Part shown: one piece after another, positions 46,042-54,258 of the stretch
Layout: each line of letters opens with the position of its first letter
How positions within the stretch are numbered: the stretch's first letter is position 1
Assembly (NCBI RefSeq): GCF_000742135.1
Contig: NZ_KN046818.1
Location: forward strand, 3,973,447 to 4,037,446
DNA length: 64,000 nucleotides
Origin: Klebsiella pneumoniae
Lineage (GTDB): Bacteria; Pseudomonadota; Gammaproteobacteria; Enterobacterales; Enterobacteriaceae
Reading direction: 5' to 3'
Notes under the pieces: generated by a model
Database searches by the model: none
Seen by the model: only the letters and a program-made list of their open reading frames with translations
Told to the model about the DNA's origin: nothing
Made by a program: the position numbers and the translations under genes

Positions 46042-46629
46042 ATGAAATTCTTACCAGTTGTTGGTTGGGAAGGTATTTACCAGGTTAATGAGTGCGGAGA
46101 TGTCATTAGTCTGCCAAGAGTGATTTTGAGGAGGGATGGAACTAAGCAGCGCTTTAATGGCGGACCGCTAAAACAATTTCTTAATACCAATGGATATTGC
46201 GTTGTTAGGCTGAGTGATGCTTCAAATGGGAGGAGGGAAATTGCAAGAGTGCATAGACTAGTTGCAGAAGCATTTCTACCGAATCCTTATGGTAAGCCCG
46301 AGGTAAATCATATAGACGGAAATAAGGCCAACCCACACCTAATAAATCTTGAATGGGTCACGCCACAGGAGAATAGAAAGCATGCATGGGAAGCAGGGCT
46401 GAGAAACAGGTCACATCTTCCGGCATATAAAGGGGAAATGCAGGCCAACTCAAAGCTAAACAACCAAAGCGTAAGTGAAATAAGGATGTTAAGGGGGTTG
46501 GGCGCCTCTTTTGGGTCGCTAGCCAAAATGTTTAACGTTTCCAAAAGAACAATTAGGAGAGTGGTTAGTGGTGAGTCGTGGTCTCATGTATCGCTGCCAG
46601 CCGCCCCGCAGGAGGTTAGTGATGCCTAA
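46042..46629 (+). CDS. NUMOD4/HNH endonuclease
   Basis: 195 residues. NUMOD4 (FLPVVGWEGIYQVNECGDVIS), then an HNH_3 core (HRLVAEAFLPNPYGKPEVNHID, NLEWVTPQENRKHA), then a HTH (SVSEIRMLRGLGASFGSLAK). This is the layout of free-standing homing endonucleases. The gene is AT-rich up to about 46580, then returns to host-like GC in its last 15 codons (LPAAPQEVSDA), suggesting it landed in, and took the end of, an older ORF. Confidence 0.88.
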   Translation: MKFLPVVGWEGIYQVNECGDVISLPRVILRRDGTKQRFNGGPLKQFLNTNGYCVVRLSDASNGRREIARVHRLVAEAFLPNPYGKPEVNHIDGNKANPHLINLEWVTPQENRKHAWEAGLRNRSHLPAYKGEMQANSKLNNQSVSEIRMLRGLGASFGSLAKMFNVSKRTIRRVVSGESWSHVSLPAAPQEVSDA

Positions 46630-46960
46630 ATCCCCCGCAGAACGTAAAGCCGCGCAGCGCGCGCGGCAGTCCGCCGCCGGTGAGCGTAAAATTGAACTGG
46701 TGCTGGATGAGCAGGAGCAGGAGATGCTGGCCCGTAACTGCGCCGCCCGGCGCCCTGGTCGCGATCCCTACGAAATGGCCGAGTACATCGCGTTGCTTAT
46801 CCGCCAGGATGATGCCCGGGTGCGCGGCCGGATTAACGCCATCAGCAAGCGGCGCTGCGGAAAGTGCGGCGATCAACTGCCGGTGGCATCCTGCCCTTGC
46901 GCTGGTGACTCTCAGTGCTGGGCCACTCTTGGCTGGCACGAAACGAAATTAATAGTGTGA
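46622..46960 (+). CDS. Phage protein with Cys-rich C-terminus (112 aa)
   Basis: 112 residues from MPKSPAERKAAQRARQSAAG; AGGAGG precedes this ATG, so the reading from 46568 is rejected. The basic N-terminus looks like a ribbon or helix DNA-binding segment, followed by IELVLDEQEQEMLARNCAARR. The C-terminal CGKCG and CPC cysteines may bind zinc. It overlaps the HNH gene by eight bases. No function known. Confidence 0.72.
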   Translation: MPKSPAERKAAQRARQSAAGERKIELVLDEQEQEMLARNCAARRPGRDPYEMAEYIALLIRQDDARVRGRINAISKRRCGKCGDQLPVASCPCAGDSQCWATLGWHETKLIV

Positions 46961-47009
46961 CATGTCACGAGTAGATTATGCATGATGAATTTGATGTGTT
47001 TTGAATACT

Positions 47010-47035
47010 GCCGCCAACTATGGCGGCTTTATTTT
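47010..47035 (+). terminator. Terminator before the small terminase gene
   Basis: GCCGCC-AACTAT-GGCGGC followed by TTTATTTT. It ends the early rightward unit. Confidence 0.8.
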
Positions 47036-47046
47036 GCATGGTACTA

Positions 47047-47061
47047 TTACCACAACGGTAA
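47047..47061. promoter_or_regulatory. Phage operator before the small terminase
   Basis: TTACC-ACAAC-GGTAA, perfect palindrome 12 bases after the terminator and 21 bases before the terminase start. A degenerate copy (TTACC-ACGGT-GGTTA) follows at 47065-47079. I see no clear promoter here, so the site may act on transcripts passing through. Confidence 0.7.
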
Positions 47062-47081
47062 CTATTACCACGGTGGTTATG

Positions 47082-47711
47082 ATGCCTGCTGAACCTAAAA
47101 CCTATAAACGCAAATCAACGCAATTTAAGCCACTAACAGCAATGCAGGAGGCTTATTGCCAGTCATACATCAAAACGCCTGAAAACCAGACTCAGGCAGC
47201 GATTAACGCAGGATTCTCCCCAAATACAGCGGCAGTTAAAGCCAGCGTCATGATGCGCGATGAACGCATTCAAAAACGGATTGCCGAGTTGATGGAAGAG
47301 CGCAACAAACGAATGCGCGTCAGTGCTGATTACGTTCTCATGCGCCTGGTGGAGATCGACCAGATGGATGTGCTGGATATCCTGAACGATGACGGCGGGA
47401 TGAAGCCGATCGCTGAATGGCCGAAGGTCTGGCGTACCTCTCTCAGTGCTATGGATATCGCTACCATCAAGACGACCCAGGCTTCTCTGCAAAAAGAGAA
47501 TGGCGAGGCTGATCTCTCTGTTGAGGATGTCGAGCATATCCTGAAGAAGGTGAAATGGCCCGACAAGGTGAAGAACCTCGAGCTAATCGGTAAGCACGTC
47601 GACGTTAACGCGTTCAAAGAGCGCATGGAAGTTAACGTGAACGTCACTATCGCCGACCGCATGGCCGCCGCGCGCAAGCGCCTGAAAGAGCGCAATGGTG
47701 GTGACCAGTGA
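47082..47711 (+). CDS. Terminase small subunit
   Basis: 209 residues from MPAEPKTYKRKSTQFKPLTA; the ATG at 47079 is an equal candidate, and the longer reading from TTG 47001 runs over the terminator. The Terminase_2 domain is clear (LTAMQEAYCQSYIKTPENQT, then QAAINAGFSPNTAAVKAS), which binds the packaging site. The ending GTGA overlaps the large subunit start. Confidence 0.9.
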   Translation: MPAEPKTYKRKSTQFKPLTAMQEAYCQSYIKTPENQTQAAINAGFSPNTAAVKASVMMRDERIQKRIAELMEERNKRMRVSADYVLMRLVEIDQMDVLDILNDDGGMKPIAEWPKVWRTSLSAMDIATIKTTQASLQKENGEADLSVEDVEHILKKVKWPDKVKNLELIGKHVDVNAFKERMEVNVNVTIADRMAAARKRLKERNGGDQ

Positions 47712-49183
47712 CAGACGCCGATTTATCCCCGGAAGAACAGCTGATCGACGATATCGCCAGCTTCACCCATGACCCGCTTGGCTATGCGCTGTATGCGTTC
47801 CCGTGGGGTGAGGATGGCACCGAACTGGCGCACGCCTCCGGGCCGCGACAGTGGCAGGCTGACGCATTCCGCGAGATAGGCGAGCACCTGCAGAATCCCG
47901 CGACACGTCACCAGCCGCTGATGATTTCCCGCGCATCCGGCCACGGCATCGGCAAATCTGCATTCATCTCGATGCTGATTAACTGGGCCATGTCCACCTG
48001 TGAAGATTGCAAGGTGGTGGTGACCGCCAACACCGACAACCAGCTGCGCACGAAGACCTGGCCGGAAATCATCAAATGGTCGAACCTGGCTATCACGAAA
48101 GAGTGGTTCACCTGCACTGCCACCGCGATGTACAGCAACGATCCGGGCCATGACAAACGCTGGCGCGCCGATGCTATTCCATGGTCTGAGCACAACACAG
48201 AGGCGTTTGCAGGCCTGCACAACGAGCGTAAGCGCATCGTTGTGGTATTCGACGAAGCATCCAACATCGCAGATCTTGTCTGGGAGGTTGCCGAGGGCGC
48301 GCTGACGGACGAAGACACCGAAATCATCTGGGTGGCATTCGGTAACCCGACGCGCAACACTGGGCGATTCCGCGAGTGCTTCCGCAAATACAAGCATCGC
48401 TGGAAGTGCGCGCAAATCGACAGCCGCACCGTCGAAGGCACCAACAAGCAGCAGCTGCAGAAATGGGTGGACGACTACGGCGAGGACAGCGACTTTGTGA
48501 AGGTCCGCGTGCGCGGGATCTTCCCGGATGCTTCAGAGCTGCAGTTTATCCCTACCGGGCTGACTGATGAGGCGATGAAGCGTGTAGTGACCGCTGCGCA
48601 GGTGGCGCACGCCCCGCGGATAATCGGCGTCGACCCGGCTTATTCAGGCGTGGATGATGCAGTGATCTATCTCCGCCAGGGGCTGCACAGCAAAGTGCTC
48701 TGGACCGGCAACAAGACCACGGACGATCTGATTATGGCGAAGCGAATCGCCGACTTTGAGGACCAGTACCAGGCTGACGCGGTGTTTATCGACTTCGGTT
48801 ACGGTACCGGGCTGAAGTCCATCGGTGACGGCTGGGGCAGAACGTGGCAGCTTGTGCCGTTCGGCGGCGCATCGGCAGACCCGCAGATGCTGAATAAGCG
48901 CGGAGAGATGTTCAACGCCTGTAAGACGTGGCTCAAGCTCGGCGGTGCGCTGGATGACCAGGAGACAGCAGACGACCTGTCCGCGGCAGAGTACAAGGTG
49001 AGGGTGGACGGCAAGATCGTCATGGAGCCGAAAGAGGATATCAAAGAGCGTTTGGGCCGGTCGCCTGGCAAGGGTGATGCGCTGCTTCTGACGTTCGCAT
49101 ACCCGGTGACGAAGCGTTCAGATTTCCCTGCTGCCGGCGGAAAGCAGCCCAACGTGATCAGCGAGTACGACCCGTGGGCGTAA
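47708..49183 (+). CDS. Terminase large subunit
   Basis: 491 residues with a GTG start overlapping the small subunit stop. Walker A is SGHGIGKS at 77-84; Walker B with its glutamate is IVVVFDEAS near 182. The RNase H-like nuclease has its acids in IGVDPAYSGVDD, VFIDFGYGTG and GKGDALLLTF. It cuts the phage DNA and drives it into the head. Confidence 0.96.
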   Translation: MTDADLSPEEQLIDDIASFTHDPLGYALYAFPWGEDGTELAHASGPRQWQADAFREIGEHLQNPATRHQPLMISRASGHGIGKSAFISMLINWAMSTCEDCKVVVTANTDNQLRTKTWPEIIKWSNLAITKEWFTCTATAMYSNDPGHDKRWRADAIPWSEHNTEAFAGLHNERKRIVVVFDEASNIADLVWEVAEGALTDEDTEIIWVAFGNPTRNTGRFRECFRKYKHRWKCAQIDSRTVEGTNKQQLQKWVDDYGEDSDFVKVRVRGIFPDASELQFIPTGLTDEAMKRVVTAAQVAHAPRIIGVDPAYSGVDDAVIYLRQGLHSKVLWTGNKTTDDLIMAKRIADFEDQYQADAVFIDFGYGTGLKSIGDGWGRTWQLVPFGGASADPQMLNKRGEMFNACKTWLKLGGALDDQETADDLSAAEYKVRVDGKIVMEPKEDIKERLGRSPGKGDALLLTFAYPVTKRSDFPAAGGKQPNVISEYDPWA

Positions 49184-49206
49184 AAAAGCCCGCTCAACGG
49201 CGGGCT
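49182..49206 (-). terminator. Terminator of the Gp49-like gene
   Basis: On the minus strand AGCCCGCC and GGCGGGCT-like arms (49187-49206) are followed by TTTTTT (49182-49187), just after the Gp49-like stop. Without a T-run on the plus strand, late transcription can pass. Confidence 0.75.
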
Positions 49207-49226
49207 GATTGTGACATGTCACGGCG

Positions 49227-49604
49227 TTATTGTTCGCTTAATTTCTGCTTCAGCAGATAGCCTTCCAGCGGCCAGATCTTCGCCACCGCATTCTCGCGGG
49301 CAATCTTACGCCCGATCTCCTCGTCGAAGTTTTCCGGGCTGGCGCAGGCGCTTTCGCCGGTGACGGTAAAGCCGTTTTGAAGCACCAGGACACAGAAGGT
49401 AATCAAATCTAAAGACCGTACTGATTTATCGCTAGGTGCGCTGCCAACGTAAACGTCATCGTTGTTTTTGTAGGCACCCAGTACACCATCAGAGCCAGTG
49501 AAGTAATGCTCGCTGGCAATAATGCTTTCGATATGGTTGGGCGTAACGCGGGGCGCCGTTAAGCCTTTAGCCTGAATTTCAGATTCAATGTCTTTGTCAC
49601 TCAT
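49227..49604 (-). CDS. Gp49-like phage protein (moron in the late region)
   Basis: 125 residues. TAPRVTPNHIESIIASEHYF and LDLITFCVLVLQNGFTVTGES, SACASPENFDEEIGRKIA match the N4 gp49 / Sf6 gene 66 family, whose function is unknown. It is reversed among late genes, has its own terminator at 49182, and a terminator just upstream (49621) insulates it. These features are typical of a moron expressed from the prophage. Confidence 0.87.
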   Translation of the reverse strand: MSDKDIESEIQAKGLTAPRVTPNHIESIIASEHYFTGSDGVLGAYKNNDDVYVGSAPSDKSVRSLDLITFCVLVLQNGFTVTGESACASPENFDEEIGRKIARENAVAKIWPLEGYLLKQKLSEQ

Positions 49605-49620
49605 AGTCTAATCTCACCTT

Positions 49621-49646
49621 AAAAAAATGCCCGGCGAACCGGGCGA
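49621..49646 (-). terminator. Minus-strand terminator upstream of the Gp49-like gene
   Basis: GCCCGG-TTCG-CCGGGC (49629-49644) on the minus strand, followed by seven T residues (49621-49627). It ends leftward transcripts that begin in the gap holding the tRNA-like element, 17 bases before the Gp49-like start. Confidence 0.85.
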
Positions 49647-49821
49647 AACAGGGATGATGGAAAGTGCCGTCCTTGGCTGGGTGTCACAGGGTTTACAGCA
49701 TGAAGTCATTGCAATGGCGTCCTGCTGTAAAAAGGGCGGTGGTCATAAAGGGAATAACTGCCACCGCCAAACTTGCACTTGAACTACGGGTATCACGGTC
49801 CTGAGGCGTGATTTTGTATGT

Positions 49822-49878
49822 GATGGCTGGAGTCGAACCAGCTTCCATCGGTGCGCTGCCGATTGGGTTACGCGCATC
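49822..49878 (-). tRNA. tRNA-like element or tRNA relic
   Basis: A 57-base segment on the minus strand. A canonical T-arm (GCTGG-TTCGACT-CCAGC) is preceded by a 7-bp stem with one bulge and a 7-base loop (CCAATCGG-CAGCGCA-CCGATGG), and GATG/CATC closes the ends. There is no separate D-arm, the closing stem is 4 bp, and position 33 of the loop is A, not U. It is thus not a normal tRNA; it may be a relic or a mimic. Confidence 0.4.
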
Positions 49879-50253
49879 CTGCGGTTAGTTATCTAGAATC
49901 TTCACCGCAAAACTATTCCCTAGCTCGCCGTTGAGCTTCACCACAACGAAGAGAGTACTTAGCCAGTTAAGGCGCCACACTTTGTCGCGGCTCCATAAAT
50001 ACTCTCTCCTGTTGTGCCCTCGTCTCTTCCGAGGTGTCACACCGTACCGCCACGATGGTGAGTCGCTGTCGTGCATGCAGGGCATGGCTTGCACATTCCG
50101 GCTACCCGCTGGGCCATGTACCAAGGAGCCCCCGGACCGCTATCGACGCATGTGCCATACGCCGGATGCTTTCACACCTGGAAGCGCACTCCGCCATCTG
50201 AGTAACGACAAAGCCACCAATGGAAGGGAATGGGGTGCGCTTTCATGTTGTGT

Positions 50254-50268
50254 TTACCAAAAAGGTAA
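50254..50268. promoter_or_regulatory. Phage operator before the portal block
   Basis: TTACC-AAAAA-GGTAA, identical to the site at 41330 between repressor and Cro-like genes. TTGTGT (50249-50254) and A/T-rich bases downstream could form a promoter with the site in its spacer. A half-site GGTAA is at 50326. Confidence 0.75.
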
Positions 50269-50359
50269 TAATTTATCGTCAAAAGGTCAATACACTACGA
50301 CAAATAAATCATATATGGTTAAATTGGTAATAATTTAAACGCGTATGGAGCGCAGCAAA

Positions 50360-50563
50360 ATGTGCATCAGCAAGCCGAAAGTGAGTTCTCCGCAGGTTCA
50401 GGCGGCGCCGCAGGTTTCCGATTCTGCTGTACAGAACGCCGCTGATAGCGATCGTCGTCGCCGCGCCGCAGCGGGCGGGCAGAAATCAACAATCCTGACG
50501 TCGAGCCAGGGTGTAACGCAGCCTTCTGGCGGTACTCAGGGTAAGACCCTGCTCGGGGCGTAA
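50360..50563 (+). CDS. Small virion-module phage protein (67 aa)
   Basis: 67 residues from MCISKPKVSSPQVQAAPQVS; GGAG lies 9 bases upstream, and the in-frame ATG at 50345 holds that site, so 50360 is preferred. The MC-S-PKV start and low-complexity Ala/Gln/Ser-rich body resemble short proteins next to portals in short-tailed phages. Function unknown. The portal follows after three bases. Confidence 0.7.
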   Translation: MCISKPKVSSPQVQAAPQVSDSAVQNAADSDRRRRAAAGGQKSTILTSSQGVTQPSGGTQGKTLLGA

Positions 50564-50566
50564 TCC

Positions 50567-52246
50567 ATGGCCGAACTCTCTCCGAAACAGCATTACCTCA
50601 AACACCTGGGGCAGCTCAAAAATGAGCGCACCAGCTTTGAGGAGCACTGGCGCGAACTGGCGGAATTTATTGATCCGCGCAGCACGCGCTTTCTTACGAC
50701 GGAGAGAAACAACGGCAGCAAGCGTAATACCCGCATCGTTGACCCTACCGCCTCCAAAGCTGCCCGCACTCTGCAATCAGGCATGCTGTCAGGTATCACC
50801 AGCCCAACCCGCCCATGGTTTAAGCTGGCAACGCCGGATCCGGAGATGATGCAATATGGACCGGTAAAACGCTGGCTTGATGTGGTCATGACCAGGATGA
50901 ACGACGTCATGAACCGCTCTAACGTCTACCAGTCCCTGCCGATTATCTACCGGCACCTTGGTGTTTTTGGTACCGCGGCTATGGCGGTTCTCGAAGACGA
51001 CGAAGATGTGATTCGTACTCATCCTCTGCCGATCGGAAGTTACTACCTGTCAAACTCGCATCGTTTGTCAGTCGATACCACGTATCGCGTTTTCTCCATG
51101 ACTGCCCGCCAGATTGTTATGCAGTTTGGCCTGGACAACGTCAGTAACGCCGTGCGCGGCGCCTGGGATAACGCGAACTATGAAGCATGGTTCGATGTGG
51201 TCCATCTGACAGAGCCCAATATCGATCGTGTGAATGGCAAGCTGAACTCCCGCAACAAGGCATTCAAATCGGTGTATTTCGAGTTGTCCGGAGACGGTGA
51301 CAAGCTCCTTCGTGAGGCTGGTTTTGATGAGCCGCCGATCCTTTCACCGCGCTGGGAGATTAACGGGGAAGACGTTTACGGGAGTAACTGCCCGGGAATG
51401 ATGGCGCTCGGTACTGGTAAGGCTCTGCAGCTGGAGCAAATTCGCAAAGCTAACGCGATCGATAAGCTTGTTAACCCGCCAATGGTGGCCCCGACAGGTC
51501 TTAAAAATAAGCTGATCAACCTTGCCCCTGGCGGAGTTACTTATGTCGATGAAGTTGATGCTACCAAGCTAGTGCGTCCGGCTTACGCCGTCAGCCCGCA
51601 GCTTAATGACATGCTCGGCAGCATTGCTGATGACCGCCAAATGATTGAAGCCTGCTTCTTCTCTGACCTGTTTAACCTGTTCAGCACCATCAACACCAGG
51701 AGCATGCCAGTGGAAGCTGTGGCCGCAATGCAGGATGAGAAACTCCTGCAGCTTGGTCCAGTACTTGAGCGACTTAATGATGAATTCCTTGATCCTTTCG
51801 TTGATCGCACATTCAACATCATGGCGCGCCGCAACCTCTTTCCTGAGCCTCCGGAAGAACTGCAGGGCACTCCTCTGAAAGTTGAATATGTCTCCATTTT
51901 GGCACAGGCCCAAAAATCCATAGGGATCAGCAGCGTTGAGCGCTTTGTTGGCTTTGTTGGGAATCTTGCAAAAGCCAATCCTGCGGCGCTCGACAAACTC
52001 AATATCGACCAGACGATTGACGAGTACGGAAATATGCTCGGCGTCCCGGCCACGATCGTTAACTCTGATGATGAGGTGCAAGCTACGCGCGAGCAGCGTG
52101 CTCAAATGGAGCAACAGCAGCAGATGATGGCTATGGCCCAGCAAGCTGGCGCAACCGCTAAGACCCTGAGCGATACCAACACCGCTGACCCTAGCCTGTT
52201 AAAAACCCTCTCTGATGCTGCTCAGCAGCCGGCGGTGACGCAATGA
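50567..52246 (+). CDS. Portal (head-tail connector) protein
   Basis: 559 residues. The N-terminus (HYLKHLGQLKNERTSFEEHW, REL-AEFIDPR) and LQSGMLSGITSPTRPWFKL are signatures of the podoviral head-to-tail connecting protein family. It forms the twelve-fold ring through which DNA passes. The length is near that of epsilon15 gp4 as I recall. A Gln-rich C-terminus (MEQQQQMMAMAQQAG) is typical. It overlaps the next gene by ATGA. Confidence 0.92.
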   Translation: MAELSPKQHYLKHLGQLKNERTSFEEHWRELAEFIDPRSTRFLTTERNNGSKRNTRIVDPTASKAARTLQSGMLSGITSPTRPWFKLATPDPEMMQYGPVKRWLDVVMTRMNDVMNRSNVYQSLPIIYRHLGVFGTAAMAVLEDDEDVIRTHPLPIGSYYLSNSHRLSVDTTYRVFSMTARQIVMQFGLDNVSNAVRGAWDNANYEAWFDVVHLTEPNIDRVNGKLNSRNKAFKSVYFELSGDGDKLLREAGFDEPPILSPRWEINGEDVYGSNCPGMMALGTGKALQLEQIRKANAIDKLVNPPMVAPTGLKNKLINLAPGGVTYVDEVDATKLVRPAYAVSPQLNDMLGSIADDRQMIEACFFSDLFNLFSTINTRSMPVEAVAAMQDEKLLQLGPVLERLNDEFLDPFVDRTFNIMARRNLFPEPPEELQGTPLKVEYVSILAQAQKSIGISSVERFVGFVGNLAKANPAALDKLNIDQTIDEYGNMLGVPATIVNSDDEVQATREQRAQMEQQQQMMAMAQQAGATAKTLSDTNTADPSLLKTLSDAAQQPAVTQ

Positions 52247-52548
52247 CTGATTACCTGAGCGAAGAAGAGCGTGAAGAACTGGCAGCAGATGAGCTCAAAA
52301 GGCAGCAGTTACGGCGCGAGAACGAACTTAATGACCTGCGCCTCATCTGCGAGACAGAACACGGCCGCCGTTTCATCTGGCGCCTGATTGAGCAGGCTGG
52401 AGTGTGGCGTACGACTTATACCGGTGAGGCGCTCTCGGCAGCCTTCGCCGAAGGAAAACGTAACACGGGACTGAAAGTCTTTTCCGACGTGATGGAGGCG
52501 TGTCCCGATCAGTATCTGGCAATGGCCAAAGAGGCCAGCGAGGAATAG
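52243..52548 (+). CDS. Bbp19-like phage protein (101 aa)
   Basis: 101 residues, acidic. EHGRRFIWRLIEQAGVWRTT and EGKRNTGLKVFSDVMEACPD match the Bordetella phage Bbp19 family, found between portal and scaffold in this phage group. Its role is unknown but it is tied to the head module by position. It overlaps the portal stop by ATGA. Confidence 0.8.
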   Translation: MTDYLSEEEREELAADELKRQQLRRENELNDLRLICETEHGRRFIWRLIEQAGVWRTTYTGEALSAAFAEGKRNTGLKVFSDVMEACPDQYLAMAKEASEE

Positions 52549-52550
52549 CG

Positions 52551-53228
52551 ATGAATTTATTTGAGCGTCTGATGTATCGGCGTTTGTGCAATGAGCAGCC
52601 TGCAGATGGTGGGGCAGCTCCAGCAGCATCCGAACCATCCCCGGCTCCTGCGGCTGAGCAATCTGAAGCAGCGCAACAACCAGCAGCAGATCCAGAACCT
52701 TCGCCAGCTGATGGTGATAAACCTGAGCCGACTGGCGATAAGCCAACTCCTTCTGCTGAACCATCGGTTCCAGAAAAATATGAACTAACGGCACCTGAAG
52801 GCACTGAGCTGGACTCAAAAGCTGTTGAGTTGTTTGAGCCCGTGGCGCGCGAGCTTGGTCTTTCTAATGACCAGGCGCAGAAGTTGGCTGGACTGTGGCC
52901 ACAACTGCAGGAGCAAATCCAGAACCGCCAGGCTGAGTCGTGGGGGCAGCAGGTTGAACAGTGGGCAGCTGACACGAAGGCTGACAAAGAAATCGGTGGC
53001 GACAAATTAACGGTATCCGTAGGGCACGCGCAGAAGGCGCTGGATACCTTCGCATCGAAAGAGTTCCGCGAATTCCTTGACTCGACCGGCCTGGGTAACC
53101 ACCCGGAAATGGTTCGGGCGTTCGCAAAGGTAGGCAAGTTGATGAGTGAAGACAGTTTCGTCACTGGCCAGGGTAACGGATCGCCGAAAAACGATCTGGT
53201 CGAAGCGTTTTATCCAAGCAAAAAATAG
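52551..53228 (+). CDS. Probable scaffolding protein
   Basis: 225 residues from MNLFERLMYRRLCNEQPADG; GAGGAA precedes it and the reading from 52500 is rejected. The middle is Pro/Ala/Glu-rich and disordered (residues about 16-80). The C-terminal half is helical (AQKLAGLWPQLQEQIQNRQAE) and ends basic, as in scaffolds that guide capsid assembly. It lies directly before the major capsid gene, which supports this. Confidence 0.75.
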   Translation: MNLFERLMYRRLCNEQPADGGAAPAASEPSPAPAAEQSEAAQQPAADPEPSPADGDKPEPTGDKPTPSAEPSVPEKYELTAPEGTELDSKAVELFEPVARELGLSNDQAQKLAGLWPQLQEQIQNRQAESWGQQVEQWAADTKADKEIGGDKLTVSVGHAQKALDTFASKEFREFLDSTGLGNHPEMVRAFAKVGKLMSEDSFVTGQGNGSPKNDLVEAFYPSKK

Positions 53229-53240
53229 TGAGGTGTAATC

Positions 53241-54248
53241 ATGGCTTTAATTGGTCAGACGCTGCCTTCTCTTCTTGACGTGTACAGCCGTACCGACAAG
53301 AACGGGCGGATCGCTAAAATCGTCGAGCAACTGGCGAAAAGCAACGATGTCATTACCGATGCGATTTACGTGCCGTGTAATGACGGTTCCAAGCACAAAA
53401 CCACCATTCGTGCCGGTATTCCCGAGCCGGTGTGGCGCCGTTACAACCAGGGCGTGCAGCCTACCAAAACCCAGACCGTCCCGGTGACTGACACTACCGG
53501 TATGCTGTACGACCTTGGCTTTGTGGACAAAGACCTGGCCGATCGCTCCGGTAATGCGGACTCGTTCCGCGTGTCCGAGAACATGGGCAAGCTGCAGGGC
53601 TTCAACAACAAGGTTTCCCGCTACACCTTCTACGGCAATACCGATGCTGAGCCGGAAGCGTTCATGGGCCTGGCTCCGCGCTTCAACACTCTGAGCACTT
53701 CCAAAGCGGCCAGCGCGGAGAACGTATTCAGCGCCGGTGGTAGTGGTTCTACCAATACCTCCATCTGGTTCATGTCCTGGGGTGAGAACACTGCGCACAT
53801 GATCTATCCGGAAGGTATGGTCGCCGGGTTCCAGCATCAGGATCTGGGTAATGACCTGGTCAGCGATGCGAACGGCGGTCAGTTCCTGGCTTACCGTGAT
53901 GAGTTCAAATGGCATCTCGGCCTGTCAGTCCGTGACTGGCGTTCGATCTCGCGCATCTGCAACATCGATGTCACCACGTTGACTAAAGACGCAGCCAGCG
54001 GCGCAGACCTCATCAGCATGATGGTCGATGCGTACTACGCGCGTGATGTAGCAATGCTGGGCGATGGCAAAGAGGTCATCTACTGCAACAAGACCATCCA
54101 TGCCTGGCTGCACAAGCAGGCTATGAATGCGAAAAACGTTAACCTGACGATCGACGAATATGCCGGTAAGAAAATCGTTTCTTTCCTGGGCATTCCGATC
54201 CGTCGCGCTGACGCCATCCTGAATACTGAATCAGCCGTAACGGCGTAA
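53241..54248 (+). CDS. Major capsid protein
   Basis: 335 residues, the length I recall for epsilon15 gp7, an HK97-fold capsid protein. The beginning MALIGQTLPSLLDVYSRTDK and LTIDEYAGKKIVSFLGIPIR near the end fit this group. No cleavage domain precedes it. It follows the scaffold by 12 bases, and the cement gene comes after. Confidence 0.88.
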   Translation: MALIGQTLPSLLDVYSRTDKNGRIAKIVEQLAKSNDVITDAIYVPCNDGSKHKTTIRAGIPEPVWRRYNQGVQPTKTQTVPVTDTTGMLYDLGFVDKDLADRSGNADSFRVSENMGKLQGFNNKVSRYTFYGNTDAEPEAFMGLAPRFNTLSTSKAASAENVFSAGGSGSTNTSIWFMSWGENTAHMIYPEGMVAGFQHQDLGNDLVSDANGGQFLAYRDEFKWHLGLSVRDWRSISRICNIDVTTLTKDAASGADLISMMVDAYYARDVAMLGDGKEVIYCNKTIHAWLHKQAMNAKNVNLTIDEYAGKKIVSFLGIPIRRADAILNTESAVTA

Positions 54249-54258
54249 GGGGGGGATC

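Larger units (their letters stand above)
49605..50359. other. 755-base gap between Gp49-like gene and portal block
   Basis: No convincing protein gene. It holds a minus-strand terminator (49621), a tRNA-like element (49822-49878), an in-frame but unsupported minus ORF (49885-50124), and an operator (50254) near an A/T-rich stretch before the gene at 50360. Confidence 0.7.

Noticed and set aside
49822..49878. Complete tRNA gene
   Set aside because: The D-arm is missing, the acceptor stem is only 4 bp, U33 is absent and no CCA end is encoded; it is kept only as tRNA-like.
49885..50124. Minus-strand ORF of 79 codons in the gap before the portal block
   Set aside because: No ribosome-binding site at its ATG and no family features. 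A shorter GTG reading (WLSTLFVVVKLNG) may be a relic, but there is not enough support.
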